From an uncultured Paracoccaceae bacterium (GTDB lineage: Bacteria > Pseudomonadota > Alphaproteobacteria > Rhodobacterales > Rhodobacteraceae), in contig CATOSB010000018.1 in the NCBI GenBank assembly GCA_951812305.1, positions 1 through 64,000 on the forward strand: a stretch of DNA of 64,000 nucleotides, given 5' to 3'. The translations under genes and the position numbers were made by a program. Below the pieces are notes generated by a model. That model was not told where the DNA came from and searched no databases. It saw nothing but the letters and a program-made list of their open reading frames with translations. The stretch's first letter is position 1. Each line of letters opens with the position of its first letter. Below, piece by piece: positions 16,780-25,797 of this stretch.

Positions 16780-18095
16780 CTATCCCCAAAGTTTTGCATC
16801 ATCCGCTTCGATTGTCGTATGCATGATGTCTTCCATCAGGGGGATACGCTTCAAAGCCCGTCCATTCATCAAGCCATATGCGGATGCGGTCAGGGTTTTC
16901 CACTCCCGGAGCCGGTCTCCATCTCTCAACATCACCGCTGTTTGCAAAAACCGTCGCGCCCAAATATCGCGCCGCGTCTCGAGGAATTTCCAGAGCTTGG
17001 TTTCGATACTGCGCGCTGTTTTTCCGGTGGCGACAATCTCACGGGTCTCCTGGCTGTCCTCGAACCAGCTGTCTGTAAGAGGCTCCAGGAAGTCCAACGC
17101 CATATCATCATTAATCCAGCGCCCGAGCGCCTGCGCTGAGGCATCTTGAATCTTTCGGTTGGGATCTGCCAAGTCGAGTAGTGCCTGAAGCCCCAATTCC
17201 TGAGGGCGCAGGTCGAACAGGTTACAGGATTCGACAACGTCCAGAAAACCCGGAGCGGGCAGGCATTCGTTTGCCAAGCCATCAGCCAATGCACCCTCCA
17301 GCAAGACACGCAAAGTGTCAGCGGAAATATCGTCGGCGCCAGTTTCTGCGCGGAGTTGTCCGATCATTTGTTCCGCATCGCCACTGCTTTCAAGGGGAAC
17401 AAGGAAGCTGTCCCTGATCCCATGCCCTGCCTTGATCAGGATCATTGCCAATACGGTCTTTGAACTCTGTTTCACCCTGACTGCAATGCTCTGAGCGCCA
17501 ACGCCGTCCGTTATACTCGCGCCGATCTCTTGAATTTCTGCTCCGGTTGACTGGCTCTGGCTTGGAATGGGTTTGCCGCGTGCTTTCTTGATCAGATCAT
17601 CCAATGCCGCCTGTGCTGGTCCACTGGAAAAAGCGTCAATGTTTCTGCATTCAAGGCAAAGCCATCAAGGCGTTCAAACAGACCGGCAATGGTGGCCTCC
17701 TGGACAAGCTGCGGGCCGGACAACAGCATGAACAAAGCGCAACGTTCGAAAAAAGGTCCATCCATCGTGGCAATGTGATTGGCCAGACCCGCCTGAATTT
17801 CCTCCGGTGCCGCTGCCATCATGGTGTCAATTGCATTGAATAGATCATAGGCCGAGCCTCCCTCGTCCATGATATCGCGCGCAACATTTTCCAGATTCTC
17901 GGAAAGATCGAAGCCCTCCATGTCCGACGGAGGCGCCATATTATCAGGATCGATCATAAATGATTGTGGCACCGGCAAGCCAACCCTTCGATAGAGGCCC
18001 GCAAATTCCATCATGTTTTCCTGCTTTACCGCGCCCGCAGCAACACCGGCTTGAACGGCCATTTCTACCGCTTCCAGGAAATCTTCCGCGTACTC
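16780..18095 (-). pseudogene. Unknown Tn3#1 passenger protein, frameshifted
   Basis: Two overlapping frames, 17592-18062 and 16780-17604, appear to be one gene broken near 17625-17640: the first ends LTLFPVDQHRRHWMI while the second frame reads through the same bases as AFSSGPAQAALDDLIKKARG, a natural continuation. Upstream sense codons (NDNEYAEDFLEAVE) extend to about 18095. The protein is about 430 residues, helical, with no recognised motif (for example DPNRKIQDASAQALGRWIND, HEAT-like in appearance). Confidence 0.55.
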
Positions 18096-18104
18096 ATTAT
18101 CATT

Positions 18105-18322
18105 TTACAGGCCCATCCGAGCTTCATCCAGAAGTAGGCTCAGTATTTGATGTGCCCCCCCGAGTGGTCATCCTCTTGTGCGGTGAGCACCACCAAACCA
18201 CAGGCGACATCGCCGCTGGAGAGCAAGCGGGATTTTAGCCGCAAAAAATACGATTGGAATTCCGGTTCAAAACCATGGAGACCGAATTGCTCCATACATT
18301 CTGCGAGTAGTTGAGAGGACAT
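18105..18322 (-). pseudogene. Small unknown Tn3#1 gene, frameshifted at a C7 run
   Basis: Starts MSSQLLAECMEQFGLHGFEPEF. The frame runs into a stop at 18140, but one base of slip in the homopolymer at 18155-18161 continues as AHQILSLLLDEARMGL to a TAA at 18105. About 72 residues, function unknown. It sits 11 bp downstream of tnpA and is co-directional with it. Confidence 0.45.
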
Positions 18323-18333
18323 ACGGACTCCAA

Positions 18334-21222
18334 TTACGCGGCCAAGAGCCCGAAATCGATCCGCTTATCCAGATCGACCTCGAAGCGGCCATAAGGGTTG
18401 ATGTGTAGGTAGATGAGCGGGGACAGGCCGCGATAATCCTCAGGGGACAAGCGGGCGGCCACATCGGGGTTGCGCAGGACGGACTGCACCATCCGCGTGT
18501 TCACGTAGACCAGTGACGATTGTAGCAAGTGCAACGCGTGAGCAGCGGTCTCCTGATCCCGCACACGATTGGTGGCAATTTCACCGCCCTTGCCAAAGAA
18601 CACGAAGCTGTTGGCGCTGTTCCAGTTCTCGACGACGTTCAATCCCTCATGAATTTCCCGACGGAAGGCCTCTGAGCGCAGATAGCGGCACAGAAAAATC
18701 GTCTTTATGGCGCGACCAAGCTCCGCCAGCGCCTTGTAGGTGGGGTGCATCACATCGGATCGGGCGAACCGGCGAAGGATGGCCTCGGGATCAGCCGTCC
18801 CGTGCTGCATGGCCGCTGCGTATTTGACCATCTCGTCATACTGGCGTTCGATCTCGCCCCAATCGACCACGCCCGACAGGATCGGAAGGAGATTGGGCAG
18901 TTGCCCTCGCATACCCGCACTAGGGAGGGCGAGTTTCTGCCGCGCAATTGCCTTGAGGCGCGGCGCAAGCTCAAAGCCCAGAAGATGGCAGAAAGCAAAG
19001 CCAACTGCGCTTTGGCCGTGGCTGTCCACATACTGCCGTTGGATTTCCATGTCCGTGCAATGCCGTAAGACACCCTCAATCATTGCGGCTACCTCAGAGG
19101 ACGAACAACGCTTCAGCTGAGAATAAATGCAGGTCGCCTGACGCTCTACATGCCAATAAATCATGACGCCGCGCCCGCCATAGCGCGCATGCCACTCCGT
19201 CATCAGATTGCGATCCCAGGCCCCGAACTTGGTGGAATCCCCAGCACATGTTGTGCCCGGCGTGCCCCAGATTTCCGGTTCGCGAATTGCAAGCGTTGCA
19301 TTGGCAACCTGCGCGCAAGCCGCCTTTAAGGAAGCCGGGTCAATATACCGTCTGCGAATGTGCAGAAGTTCGTCATAACTGACATCGGGTGAACCAGCGG
19401 CCACGCGTTTCAGGCCCGCGTTGGTTCCCAAGCCGTAAAGGCAGAGCAACAGGCGTTGATCTCGCACGGCAGGCGGCAGAGCCTCCCGACTGGCCGAGGT
19501 CTGAAAGCCGCTCAAAAACCCAGTATCGAGTGCTGTTTCTTTGAGAACATCCAAAAGCCCGGTCATCGGCCACGCCCGGGCAACCTCGCTTTTCAGCGTG
19601 GCCAAACCAGGCGGCTCTGGGGCTGGCGCAAAGGGCGTAATGGAAATCCGGTTCTCCCCACCCCGCCGCAAGCGCACCTTATCATTGTCAGGCAAGGTGG
19701 CGTTCAACAGCCGCAGTTCCTTCTCCAGCTCGGCTTTCACGCCCGCGACAAAGCCTCTTGCATCCTGCGATAGCCCCAGATCAGCGTAGTAGGAATCTCG
19801 ACGCGTGTCGAAATCTCCCGGCAGGTCATCATCCGGGTTGCGGTAGCGGTCCGCACCTTCGATCCATATCTCTTTGGCGCGGATGCGTTCGCGAAGCTGT
19901 GTCAGCACACAGAGCTCGAAGGACACAACATTGACCCGACCATTCTCATCAATGACTGCGCTGCGCCATTTTCCGGGAATGATCCCTGCTGGAATATCAT
20001 TTTCAGAAACAACCCGGCGACCGGCTTCCGCAAACCGGACAATCAGAACCAAGGCGGTCAATATCGGATGCCACATTGCATTGTTCGAGCGAAATCGCAA
20101 AGCCCGGAGCAACGGTGGCAGCATGCGGCGGTAGTGGCTGGCATATGAGTTGCGCATGGTCTGTTGGATGCGCGTGTCCAAGGTACCCTTGGCGCGATGT
20201 TCGTCAATGACTGCCCGGAGTTTAGCCGCCCCAGCGATAGGGAAGATAACGTCTTCAATCCGACCCTCGGGATGATCCAGCGCGGCCATGGCAATCTCGA
20301 CAAGCAAACGCTCCTTGCCATGAACCGCGCCTATATCTGCCGCGATGCCCTGAATGACCTTTCGGCGTGACCGTGTTCCCAGGCGATGAACCACCTCCAA
20401 AAGCAGGTCAATGAGGCCGTCAATCAGCTGAGAGCGGCGATGCATCAGGTAGACCGCAAGAAGCCCGAAGCGCTTCTCGGGCGCATGGCGACGCATTTCC
20501 GAGGCGGTTTCGCCTTCTACCTGACATGCAATACGCATCACCCAACCGCGTTCGACATCACCAAGAATATCCAATGGAAGATTGAGCGCCTCGACAAAGG
20601 ACACCTTTTGCGCCGTCAGCAGTACGCTGTCTAGCGTTGCAGCACCGACATCATCCTTCAGACGCTGAAACCCCGTTGTCGCCAAGGGCTCAGACAGCGT
20701 CCATTCTAACTGCGTAACCCTCTCGGTCGATAACCGCGATGCCACCTTCGTCAAATACCCCTCGCGGAAATCCCGACGGGCCGCGCGCGCAAGCCGCTCC
20801 ATGATCTTCACTGAAGGAACAAACACGTTCATTTGACGGGCCTGTGCATAGCCCCGCTCAACCCAATCCGCCAAGTTCAGGTCACGCCCACCGAGCTGTT
20901 CAATCATCCATGCCTGGAGTCTGGCCCGATCACGATCAGAAGCCCGGCGAAACCCGAGAAAATCCAGAATACTCGCACGTTGCCGCCGCGCGGTGTCACT
21001 GGAAAAAGAGTAGGAAAGATCGTCTGTCGCCCCAATCTGGTCAGCAACGTACACGATCACATCAGGGTCAAGATCACCGCGCGTGGCAGGAAACCGGCCA
21101 TGCTGGCGAAAAAAGAGGAGTTGGCATGCAATCGCGACCCGCGACTTCGCCCCAAACCGGTTTAGAAACTCAAAATCCGAATATGAAAGCCCCCACGTTG
21201 AGGCAAATGCTTGCTCTATCAT
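18334..21222 (-). CDS. tnpA: Tn3-family transposase TnpA (Tn3#1)
   Basis: 962 residues from the ATG at 21222, chosen for GGAGG five bases upstream (longer starts at 21243 and 21246 lack one). N-terminal DUF4158-type DNA-binding region (WGLSYSDFEFLNRFGAKSR), then the long DDE catalytic half: GDSTKFGAWDRNLMTEWHARYGGRG, WHVERQATCIYSQLK and HEGLNVVENWNSANSFVFFGKGGEI fit the conserved Tn3 blocks. It catalyses replicative transposition. No frameshift was seen. Confidence 0.95.
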   Translation of the reverse strand: MIEQAFASTWGLSYSDFEFLNRFGAKSRVAIACQLLFFRQHGRFPATRGDLDPDVIVYVADQIGATDDLSYSFSSDTARRQRASILDFLGFRRASDRDRARLQAWMIEQLGGRDLNLADWVERGYAQARQMNVFVPSVKIMERLARAARRDFREGYLTKVASRLSTERVTQLEWTLSEPLATTGFQRLKDDVGAATLDSVLLTAQKVSFVEALNLPLDILGDVERGWVMRIACQVEGETASEMRRHAPEKRFGLLAVYLMHRRSQLIDGLIDLLLEVVHRLGTRSRRKVIQGIAADIGAVHGKERLLVEIAMAALDHPEGRIEDVIFPIAGAAKLRAVIDEHRAKGTLDTRIQQTMRNSYASHYRRMLPPLLRALRFRSNNAMWHPILTALVLIVRFAEAGRRVVSENDIPAGIIPGKWRSAVIDENGRVNVVSFELCVLTQLRERIRAKEIWIEGADRYRNPDDDLPGDFDTRRDSYYADLGLSQDARGFVAGVKAELEKELRLLNATLPDNDKVRLRRGGENRISITPFAPAPEPPGLATLKSEVARAWPMTGLLDVLKETALDTGFLSGFQTSASREALPPAVRDQRLLLCLYGLGTNAGLKRVAAGSPDVSYDELLHIRRRYIDPASLKAACAQVANATLAIREPEIWGTPGTTCAGDSTKFGAWDRNLMTEWHARYGGRGVMIYWHVERQATCIYSQLKRCSSSEVAAMIEGVLRHCTDMEIQRQYVDSHGQSAVGFAFCHLLGFELAPRLKAIARQKLALPSAGMRGQLPNLLPILSGVVDWGEIERQYDEMVKYAAAMQHGTADPEAILRRFARSDVMHPTYKALAELGRAIKTIFLCRYLRSEAFRREIHEGLNVVENWNSANSFVFFGKGGEIATNRVRDQETAAHALHLLQSSLVYVNTRMVQSVLRNPDVAARLSPEDYRGLSPLIYLHINPYGRFEVDLDKRIDFGLLAA

Positions 21223-21334
21223 GACCCCTCCAGACGCAAGCATCATCCAACATCAGCTCTGGCCGTCAATCAGCCTTTCGTTCCCTGTACGTTCTTTCAA
21301 AAGCCCAAATATGCAGCTTCGGGCCAGCTAGGCC

Positions 21335-21703
21335 TACCAGGTGTTGGGCGGCGATGTCGGCAACCGCTGCCGTGAGTTGCTGCGCGAGACGGCGCGGGCG
21401 CATGGGATGGTTGTGCATGCCGGATCAATCAACCGTGACCACGAGCATATGCCGGTGTCGACCCCGCCGAACCTGTCGGTCAGCCGTGCGGAGCAATATC
21501 TGAAAGGGCGCAGTTCGCACAAGCTGCTGAGCGAGTTCGGGATATTGCGCAAAAGATATTGGGGGCAACACCTGTGGGCCCGCGGTTACCGGGTTGCCAG
21601 CAGCGGCAACGTGACAGACGAGGTGTGGTTGGAATACATCAAGAACCAGACGCCACCCGAGCCCGATGATGATTTTAATCCAGCGGGAACTCCCCGCGTG
21701 TAA
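21335..21703 (+). pseudogene. IS200/IS605 TnpA (Y1 transposase), N-terminus lost
   Basis: Open from the Tn3#1 boundary: YQVLGGDVGNRCREL...GRSSHKLLSEFG...KRYWGQHLWARGY...SGNVTDEVWLEYI. The HUH metal motif is present as DHEHM. The N-terminal 20-25 residues are missing and are not found on the other side of Tn3#1, so that flank has been lost. Confidence 0.8.
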
Positions 21704-21711
21704 GCGCGGGG

Positions 21712-21740
21712 ATGATAGCCCTTCCATTGTCTTCGGGCTA
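21712..21740. terminator. Hairpin after IS200 transposase remnant
   Basis: Perfect 8-bp arms GATAGCCC and GGGCTATC with a 13-base loop, just after the stop. Could be the subterminal hairpin of IS200 or a terminator. Confidence 0.45.
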
Positions 21741-21796
21741 TCGTCTGCAGAATGCGGCTGCGAAAATCGTCCCACAGCGTTTACAAAGGATTTTTT

Positions 21797-21889
21797 GTGT
21801 CCACCGTTGGGGTCGACGAGCAAACGATACGGAATTACGTCCGATGGCAGGGCCGAGAAGATAATGGACAAGCGGAGCTTGACCTTTGA
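21797..21889 (+). pseudogene. Second IS200-type TnpA C-terminal fragment
   Basis: The frame VGVDEQTIRNYVRWQGREDNGQAELDL then stop resembles the final helix of other IS200/IS605 TnpA proteins. Only about 27 residues. Its nature is tentative. Confidence 0.4.
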
Positions 21890-21918
21890 AAGAACCACGG
21901 GTGTAAGCCCGTGGGTAT

Positions 21919-22986
21919 CTATATCACTTTGTATTCCTTGAGCGATACAACGCGGAAGTTGTCGGTGACGGTGTCGCGGAACTCAGGCCATTTTTCTGGC
22001 AGTGTCGTACGGAAGAAGTTGAAAATAGCCTCTGTGAACTGGTTGAACGTTGCATAGTGGCGATTGTGTGTGACCCAATCGTGCATGACGCCCCAAAGGC
22101 GCTCGATTGGGTTGAGATGCGGGGCATATGCTGGCAGGAAATGCAACTTCACCCGGCGTTCCGGGCTGTTGAGCCATGGCTGAAGTATCCTGGCATGATG
22201 ATAGCGGGCATTGTCGACAAAGACATGGATGGTCGTCATGGTTGGGTTGTTGCGCTCCAACTTTTCCAGCATTTGTTGGGTTGTCCGGGCATTGATCTTT
22301 TCGCCTTCTACAAAGGTGAACTGGAAGGTCTCAAGGTCAAGCGCTCCCTGAATATTGAGCCGTTTGCGCCCGGATGTCGCCTTCAGGGCCGTCTTTTGTC
22401 CCTTTGGGAACCAGCCATGGGCGGGGCGGCTCTGATGCTCGGGGTGAACAGCGTCCGAAAAGACAACCATCTCATCTGCGGCCAACCCGTTCATCATGGC
22501 CTCATATTGGGCAATAAACGCAGCCTGTTTGGCTTCATCGGCCTGTGCAGGCAGCAATTGTGGTTTCCTATACACAAACCCCAGGCGGCGCATCAGCCTG
22601 GCGGCTCCCGAGGGGCTGTAGCTCTGGTCGCACTCGGCCAGAACATAGGCACAGACCTCATCTACGTTCTGTGCCGGATGTTCGGTGAAATGCGCTTTCA
22701 AAGCCCGTTCCTGCTCCACCGATAGATGCCCCTGTCGCTGGCTGTAGCCCTTCAAGCCAAAAAATGACAACCCCGCTCCGGCAAACGCGAACTGCCATTC
22801 CGTCAGAACCGTTGGACCGATATCCAAAATCCGGCAAACCGTTCCGGCGTCTTCTCCTGTGTCCAGAAGAAGAAACGCACGCGCACGTTTCCAAACAAGG
22901 GCCTCAACTTTGCGGCGGCGGCAAAGCGCTTCAAGCGCTATGCGCTGCTCGTCGGATAAGGTGACTGTTTTGTCTCGCTTGCTCAT
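21919..22986 (-). CDS. IS630-family transposase
   Basis: 355 residues from the ATG at 22986 (MSKRDKTVTLSDEQ). N-terminal helix-turn-helix pair (ALCRRRKVEALVWKRARAF; CRILDIGPTVLTEWQ), then the DDE core: VVFSDAVHPEHQ, HVFVDNARYHHA and LNPIERLWGVMH. Unlike the other two IS630 elements here, it is a single frame with no slip site. It looks intact. Confidence 0.92.
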   Translation of the reverse strand: MSKRDKTVTLSDEQRIALEALCRRRKVEALVWKRARAFLLLDTGEDAGTVCRILDIGPTVLTEWQFAFAGAGLSFFGLKGYSQRQGHLSVEQERALKAHFTEHPAQNVDEVCAYVLAECDQSYSPSGAARLMRRLGFVYRKPQLLPAQADEAKQAAFIAQYEAMMNGLAADEMVVFSDAVHPEHQSRPAHGWFPKGQKTALKATSGRKRLNIQGALDLETFQFTFVEGEKINARTTQQMLEKLERNNPTMTTIHVFVDNARYHHARILQPWLNSPERRVKLHFLPAYAPHLNPIERLWGVMHDWVTHNRHYATFNQFTEAIFNFFRTTLPEKWPEFRDTVTDNFRVVSLKEYKVI

Positions 22987-23040
22987 ACCCTCAAAATAGA
23001 AACCTCCGTGCCTGTGACCATGCGGCAAAGTGATTCACAG
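21919..23040 (-). mobile_element. IS630-family element #2
   Basis: One transposase gene flanked by short inverted repeats: ATATCACTTTG at the left and CAAAGTGATTCA near 23027-23038. The exact ends are approximate. About 115 bp of its 5' end and outer flank is duplicated at 15342-15460. Confidence 0.7.
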
Positions 23041-23198
23041 GCATCAAAATCATCAGGCCAATTCAGGCGCAGGAGTGTACCATGATTATCGATTACCATA
23101 TTGAGAACGGCATGGGAATCGCGCGGACCAGAGTCAAACCGTCGCAGCGGCAAAGGTTTGCGATTCACTTATTGTTGCGTGTCTCCTTAGGTGGAAAA

Positions 23199-23600
23199 TC
23201 ATGCGTGCTTGCGCGGCCTGCCGCCCTTGCGGCCATTTTTGCGGGCGGCGGCAGCTTTCGCGGGTGATTTGGTCTGCCCTGCCCGCCGGGCCATATAGGC
23301 TTTGGTGCCGAACAGCCCCGCCAGCAAGCCGGGAATTGACAGGTCCACATCGAGGGCTTCCCAATGCAGGCCGTAACCAGCACCGAGGATTTTAACCGCG
23401 GCGAGGTCTTCGTCTGTTGCGGACCCCAACCCCTGCGCCATGCGGGGTGGAAAGGCGAAGGTGCAGCCGTTGGTCAGATCGACGATGATGCGGCTGTTTC
23501 GCTTGTCATAGCGCACTGCATCCGCGCGCGGCTCGGTCTGTCGCGCGATGTGGCCACGCTCAATGGCGGCATTGATTTCAGAATCTGTCAGTTCAGCCAT
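23199..23600 (-). CDS. DUF2442 domain protein
   Basis: 133 residues from MAELTDSEINAAIERG at 23600 (GGAGGG upstream). The core RADAVRYDKRNSRIIVDLTNGCTFAFPPRMAQGL and GYGLHWEALDVDLSIPGLLAGLFG is a DUF2442 domain; the tail KAAAARKNGRKGGRPRKHA is basic and probably binds nucleic acid. It overlaps the DUF4160 gene by 8 bp. DUF4160/DUF2442 pairs occur together on plasmids and chromosomes and are often regarded as toxin-antitoxin-like; this is not shown here. Confidence 0.85.
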   Translation of the reverse strand: MAELTDSEINAAIERGHIARQTEPRADAVRYDKRNSRIIVDLTNGCTFAFPPRMAQGLGSATDEDLAAVKILGAGYGLHWEALDVDLSIPGLLAGLFGTKAYMARRAGQTKSPAKAAAARKNGRKGGRPRKHA

Positions 23601-23832
23601 GGATTTCCCTCCATCTGGCAAGAAACGCCTCTTGCTGGTCTTGGACGATCTGCACGGCTCGGCGCACATCGTTCCCCTTCATGCCCTGGGCCCAGACAAG
23701 AGATGGAGCCCCGTCAGGCCCGGTCAGATTGATCTTGACTTGCCCATCACCGAACACATGCACATGGGCGGGCTCGTGATCGTCCGTGAAGATGATGACG
23801 CGCAGACCATGCGCACGATGAATGGTGACCAT
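23593..23832 (-). CDS. DUF4160 domain protein
   Basis: 79 residues from MVTIHRAHGLRVIIF at 23832; an upstream TTG at 23865 is less likely because family members start at this point. The hallmark DDHEPAHVHVFGDGQVKINL gives the conserved HEPxHVHV motif. First gene of the pair with DUF2442. Function unknown; possibly the partner of the basic DUF2442 protein. Confidence 0.85.
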   Translation of the reverse strand: MVTIHRAHGLRVIIFTDDHEPAHVHVFGDGQVKINLTGPDGAPSLVWAQGMKGNDVRRAVQIVQDQQEAFLARWREIHG

Positions 23833-24332
23833 GAGTGTATTTAACCTATCATGTTGGGTTTTCAAGGATTCTATGGGGCATGGGCTCCTCCAAGTCTATC
23901 AACTCGGTTGAATCACAACGGGGTCGTGTGTGGGTACCCCCGGTTTTGCAAGGCTTTTCTGAACTGAATGGAACAAGATTGAATGCGGTCGTGTGTAAGG
24001 CCTCATGTTTGCGGCTATTCACACGCCGCGGGCCGGTATGGTTCGTTCGCTGACCAGGTCCAATTCGAATCCACGGGCTTTTTTGCGCCCGACCCCTATC
24101 TGGTTTTCCCGATCAGTTTACCTTCAATCGACGCCCATATTTTCCAGAGCACTCCTCACTTACCGATACGTATTTCCAAACGTACCGGATTCTCATGTGG
24201 CAGTTACTTTCTGTGGTTTGCAGGCTTCTTCCTTTGTGGTCATCGCCCGGATCCGGCGTGCCATTTTGTTTGAACTTCGTCCCGGTTTCCGGACACTGGG
24301 GTACTTTACCCCTGTTCATGAAAGGGATACTG

Positions 24333-24424
24333 AATGGGACAACATCGACGGAACTACACGGACGAGTATAAGGCAACTGCGGTTGAGCGGCTTTATGAAC
24401 CAGGCGCGACACAGGGCGGTGTTG
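24333..24424 (+). pseudogene. IS3-family OrfA N-terminal fragment
   Basis: ATG at 24333 opens MGQHRRNYTDEYKATAVERLYEPGATQGGVA, the N-terminus of an IS3-type OrfA (compare RRTYTDEYKAEAV in relatives). It loses homology after about 30 codons. Confidence 0.65.
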
Positions 24425-24496
24425 CCATCCCGCGTGATGTCACGCGAATACCACAGCTATGTCACGCTGATACCGCCCATGGGTCAGCTGGGTATT

Positions 24497-24530
24497 GATT
24501 TGATATCAGCGCGATGTCATCAATATACCA
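24497..24530. promoter_or_regulatory. Putative partition operator upstream of parA
   Basis: Contains TGATATCA and GATGTCATC, 25-60 bp before parA. Similar TGATATCA and AGTATCATC motifs follow the parB-like gene. They could be bound by the ribbon-helix-helix partner for autoregulation or as a centromere. Confidence 0.4.
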
Positions 24531-24556
24531 GATCACCCATCACCCTTGGAGGCACC

Positions 24557-25228
24557 ATGATCATTACCGTCGGCGGGATCAAAGGCGGTTCCGGCAAAAC
24601 CACGATCGCCACCAACCTCGCAGTCTTCCGCGCCGCGGAAGGTCGTGACGTCCTGCTGGTCGACGCAGACGACCAGGAAACCGCCTCCGACTTCACCATG
24701 TTGCGCAATGAGCAGCTGGAAGGCGGTGCCGGGTTCACCTCAATCAAGCTTACCGGTCCGGCGGTGCGCACCGAGGTCAAGCGTCTCGCCGACAAGTATG
24801 ACGACATCGTCATCGATACCGGCGGACGCGACACGACCAGCCAGCGTGCGGCGCTGACGGTCAGCCACACGCTGCTGGTGCCCTTCGTGCCCCGCAGCTT
24901 CGATGTCTGGACCCTCGAGAAGGTTAGCCAACTCGTCGCTGAGATGCGCGCTGCCAACCCGGAGTTGGCAGCCTATGCCTTCATCAACCGGGCTGACCCG
25001 CGCGGCCAAGACAACGCCGACGCGGAAGAGGTGATCCGCGACACCGAGGGCTTGGTGCTGATTGACACGCCTATCGGCGCACGCAAGGCCTTCGGCAACG
25101 CCGCCGCCCATGGGCTGGGCGTGGCCGAACTCAAGCCACAGGACACCAAGGCCACGGCCGAGTTCATGATGCTATACCGACATCTACATAATATCAAAAA
25201 GACATCACCAATCGCGGTGGGAGCGTAA
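24557..25228 (+). CDS. parA: ParA-family plasmid partition ATPase
   Basis: 223 residues from the ATG at 24557 (TTGGAGG upstream); the frame upstream is IS debris. Deviant Walker A GGIKGGSGKTTIATN at residues 6-20, then VLLVDADDQETASD and YDDIVIDTGGRDT. This is the short Walker-type ParA without an N-terminal DNA-binding domain, so repression is expected from its small partner. Three bases separate it from the parB-like gene. It belongs to a replicon distinct from repABC. Confidence 0.92.
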   Translation: MIITVGGIKGGSGKTTIATNLAVFRAAEGRDVLLVDADDQETASDFTMLRNEQLEGGAGFTSIKLTGPAVRTEVKRLADKYDDIVIDTGGRDTTSQRAALTVSHTLLVPFVPRSFDVWTLEKVSQLVAEMRAANPELAAYAFINRADPRGQDNADAEEVIRDTEGLVLIDTPIGARKAFGNAAAHGLGVAELKPQDTKATAEFMMLYRHLHNIKKTSPIAVGA

Positions 25229-25231
25229 AAT

Positions 25232-25513
25232 ATGGCCCTAGCCAGAAAACCCAAACCAAGCACCAAGAAGCCAAGCGCCAATGACGAGAGCGCCATCGAA
25301 GCGCTGATCGCCAAGGGCGGCAGCGTGGCCGAGGACGACCCGAAAGAAAAGAGCAGGGCAGGGGCCACGCCCACCAATGTAGTGTTGCGCCTGCCACCCG
25401 ATATGCTCGCTCGCGTCGACGAGGCGGTCGAGGGCCGCAGCGTTCGGATACCAAGGCACACCTGGCTGCTCGAGGCCGTGCTTGAAAAACTAGATCGTGC
25501 GCAATCAATATGA
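25232..25513 (+). CDS. Ribbon-helix-helix partition partner (ParB-like)
   Basis: 93 residues. A basic, low-complexity N-terminus (RKPKPSTKKPSAND) which could stimulate ParA, and a C-terminal ribbon-helix-helix: TNVVLRLPPDMLARVDEAVEGRSVRIPRHTWLLEAVLEKL. Directly behind parA, as in type Ib partition loci. It should bind the AT-rich repeats flanking the pair. Confidence 0.8.
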   Translation: MALARKPKPSTKKPSANDESAIEALIAKGGSVAEDDPKEKSRAGATPTNVVLRLPPDMLARVDEAVEGRSVRIPRHTWLLEAVLEKLDRAQSI

Positions 25514-25545
25514 TATCATTTAGATTTCATTATAGTATCATCCCT
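25507..25545. promoter_or_regulatory. Putative partition site downstream of the parB-like gene
   Basis: AT-rich stretch with TGATATCA and AGTATCATC, matching motifs upstream of parA. Candidate centromere or operator. Confidence 0.35.
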
Positions 25546-25569
25546 ATATAGGCCGCGATTACCCCGTTC

Positions 25570-25680
25570 ATGAACCAGCGCCGCTCCATCGATAGCCAGT
25601 TCGACCTGTTCATCCTCAGCTTGACCGAGTTCAAGCTGAGGGAGGCCCCATCGGAAGGTTTCTTCGTAGAACCACGCTAA
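25570..25680 (+). pseudogene. 36-codon ORF, possible start of a lost replication initiator
   Basis: MNQRRSIDSQFDLFILSL and on to a TAA. The QFDLFI...L pattern weakly recalls the N-termini of small RepA initiators that follow parAB on Rhodobacterales plasmids. No continuation is found. A weak call. Confidence 0.25.
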
Positions 25681-25797
25681 GAAAGAACTTTCAGCGAACA
25701 CAGTCAAGTTCCCCGGTCTCTGGCTGGTCTGATGTTGAGTGGGCGCGCAATTTTGCGGTGAGCGGCACCGGAGTGCCAATCGAAGTCGCCAGATAGG

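Larger units (their letters stand above)
15523..21334 (-). mobile_element. Tn3-family transposon (Tn3#1), about 5.8 kb
   Basis: Inverted repeats of about 44 bp start GGCCTGGCTGGCCCGAAGC at 15523 and, inverted, GGCCTAGCTGGCCCGAAGC at 21334. It carries tnpA, a serine resolvase with a res-like site, an unknown gene and decayed passenger genes. No 5-bp target duplication is seen, so a flank has probably been rearranged; the right flank cuts an IS200 transposase gene. A third, truncated end is at 44568-44849. Confidence 0.85.
23866..24556. other. Gap with insertion-sequence debris
   Basis: Contains copy 2 of the 24-bp repeat (23921-23944), an IS3 OrfA start (24333-24424), and the partition operator region next to parA. 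No intact gene is supported; the long frame extending upstream of parA is accidental. Confidence 0.6.

Noticed and set aside
24005..24556. Long N-terminal extension of parA
   Set aside because: It translates IS3 debris; the ATG at 24557 has TTGGAGG and starts just before the Walker A motif as in short ParA proteins.
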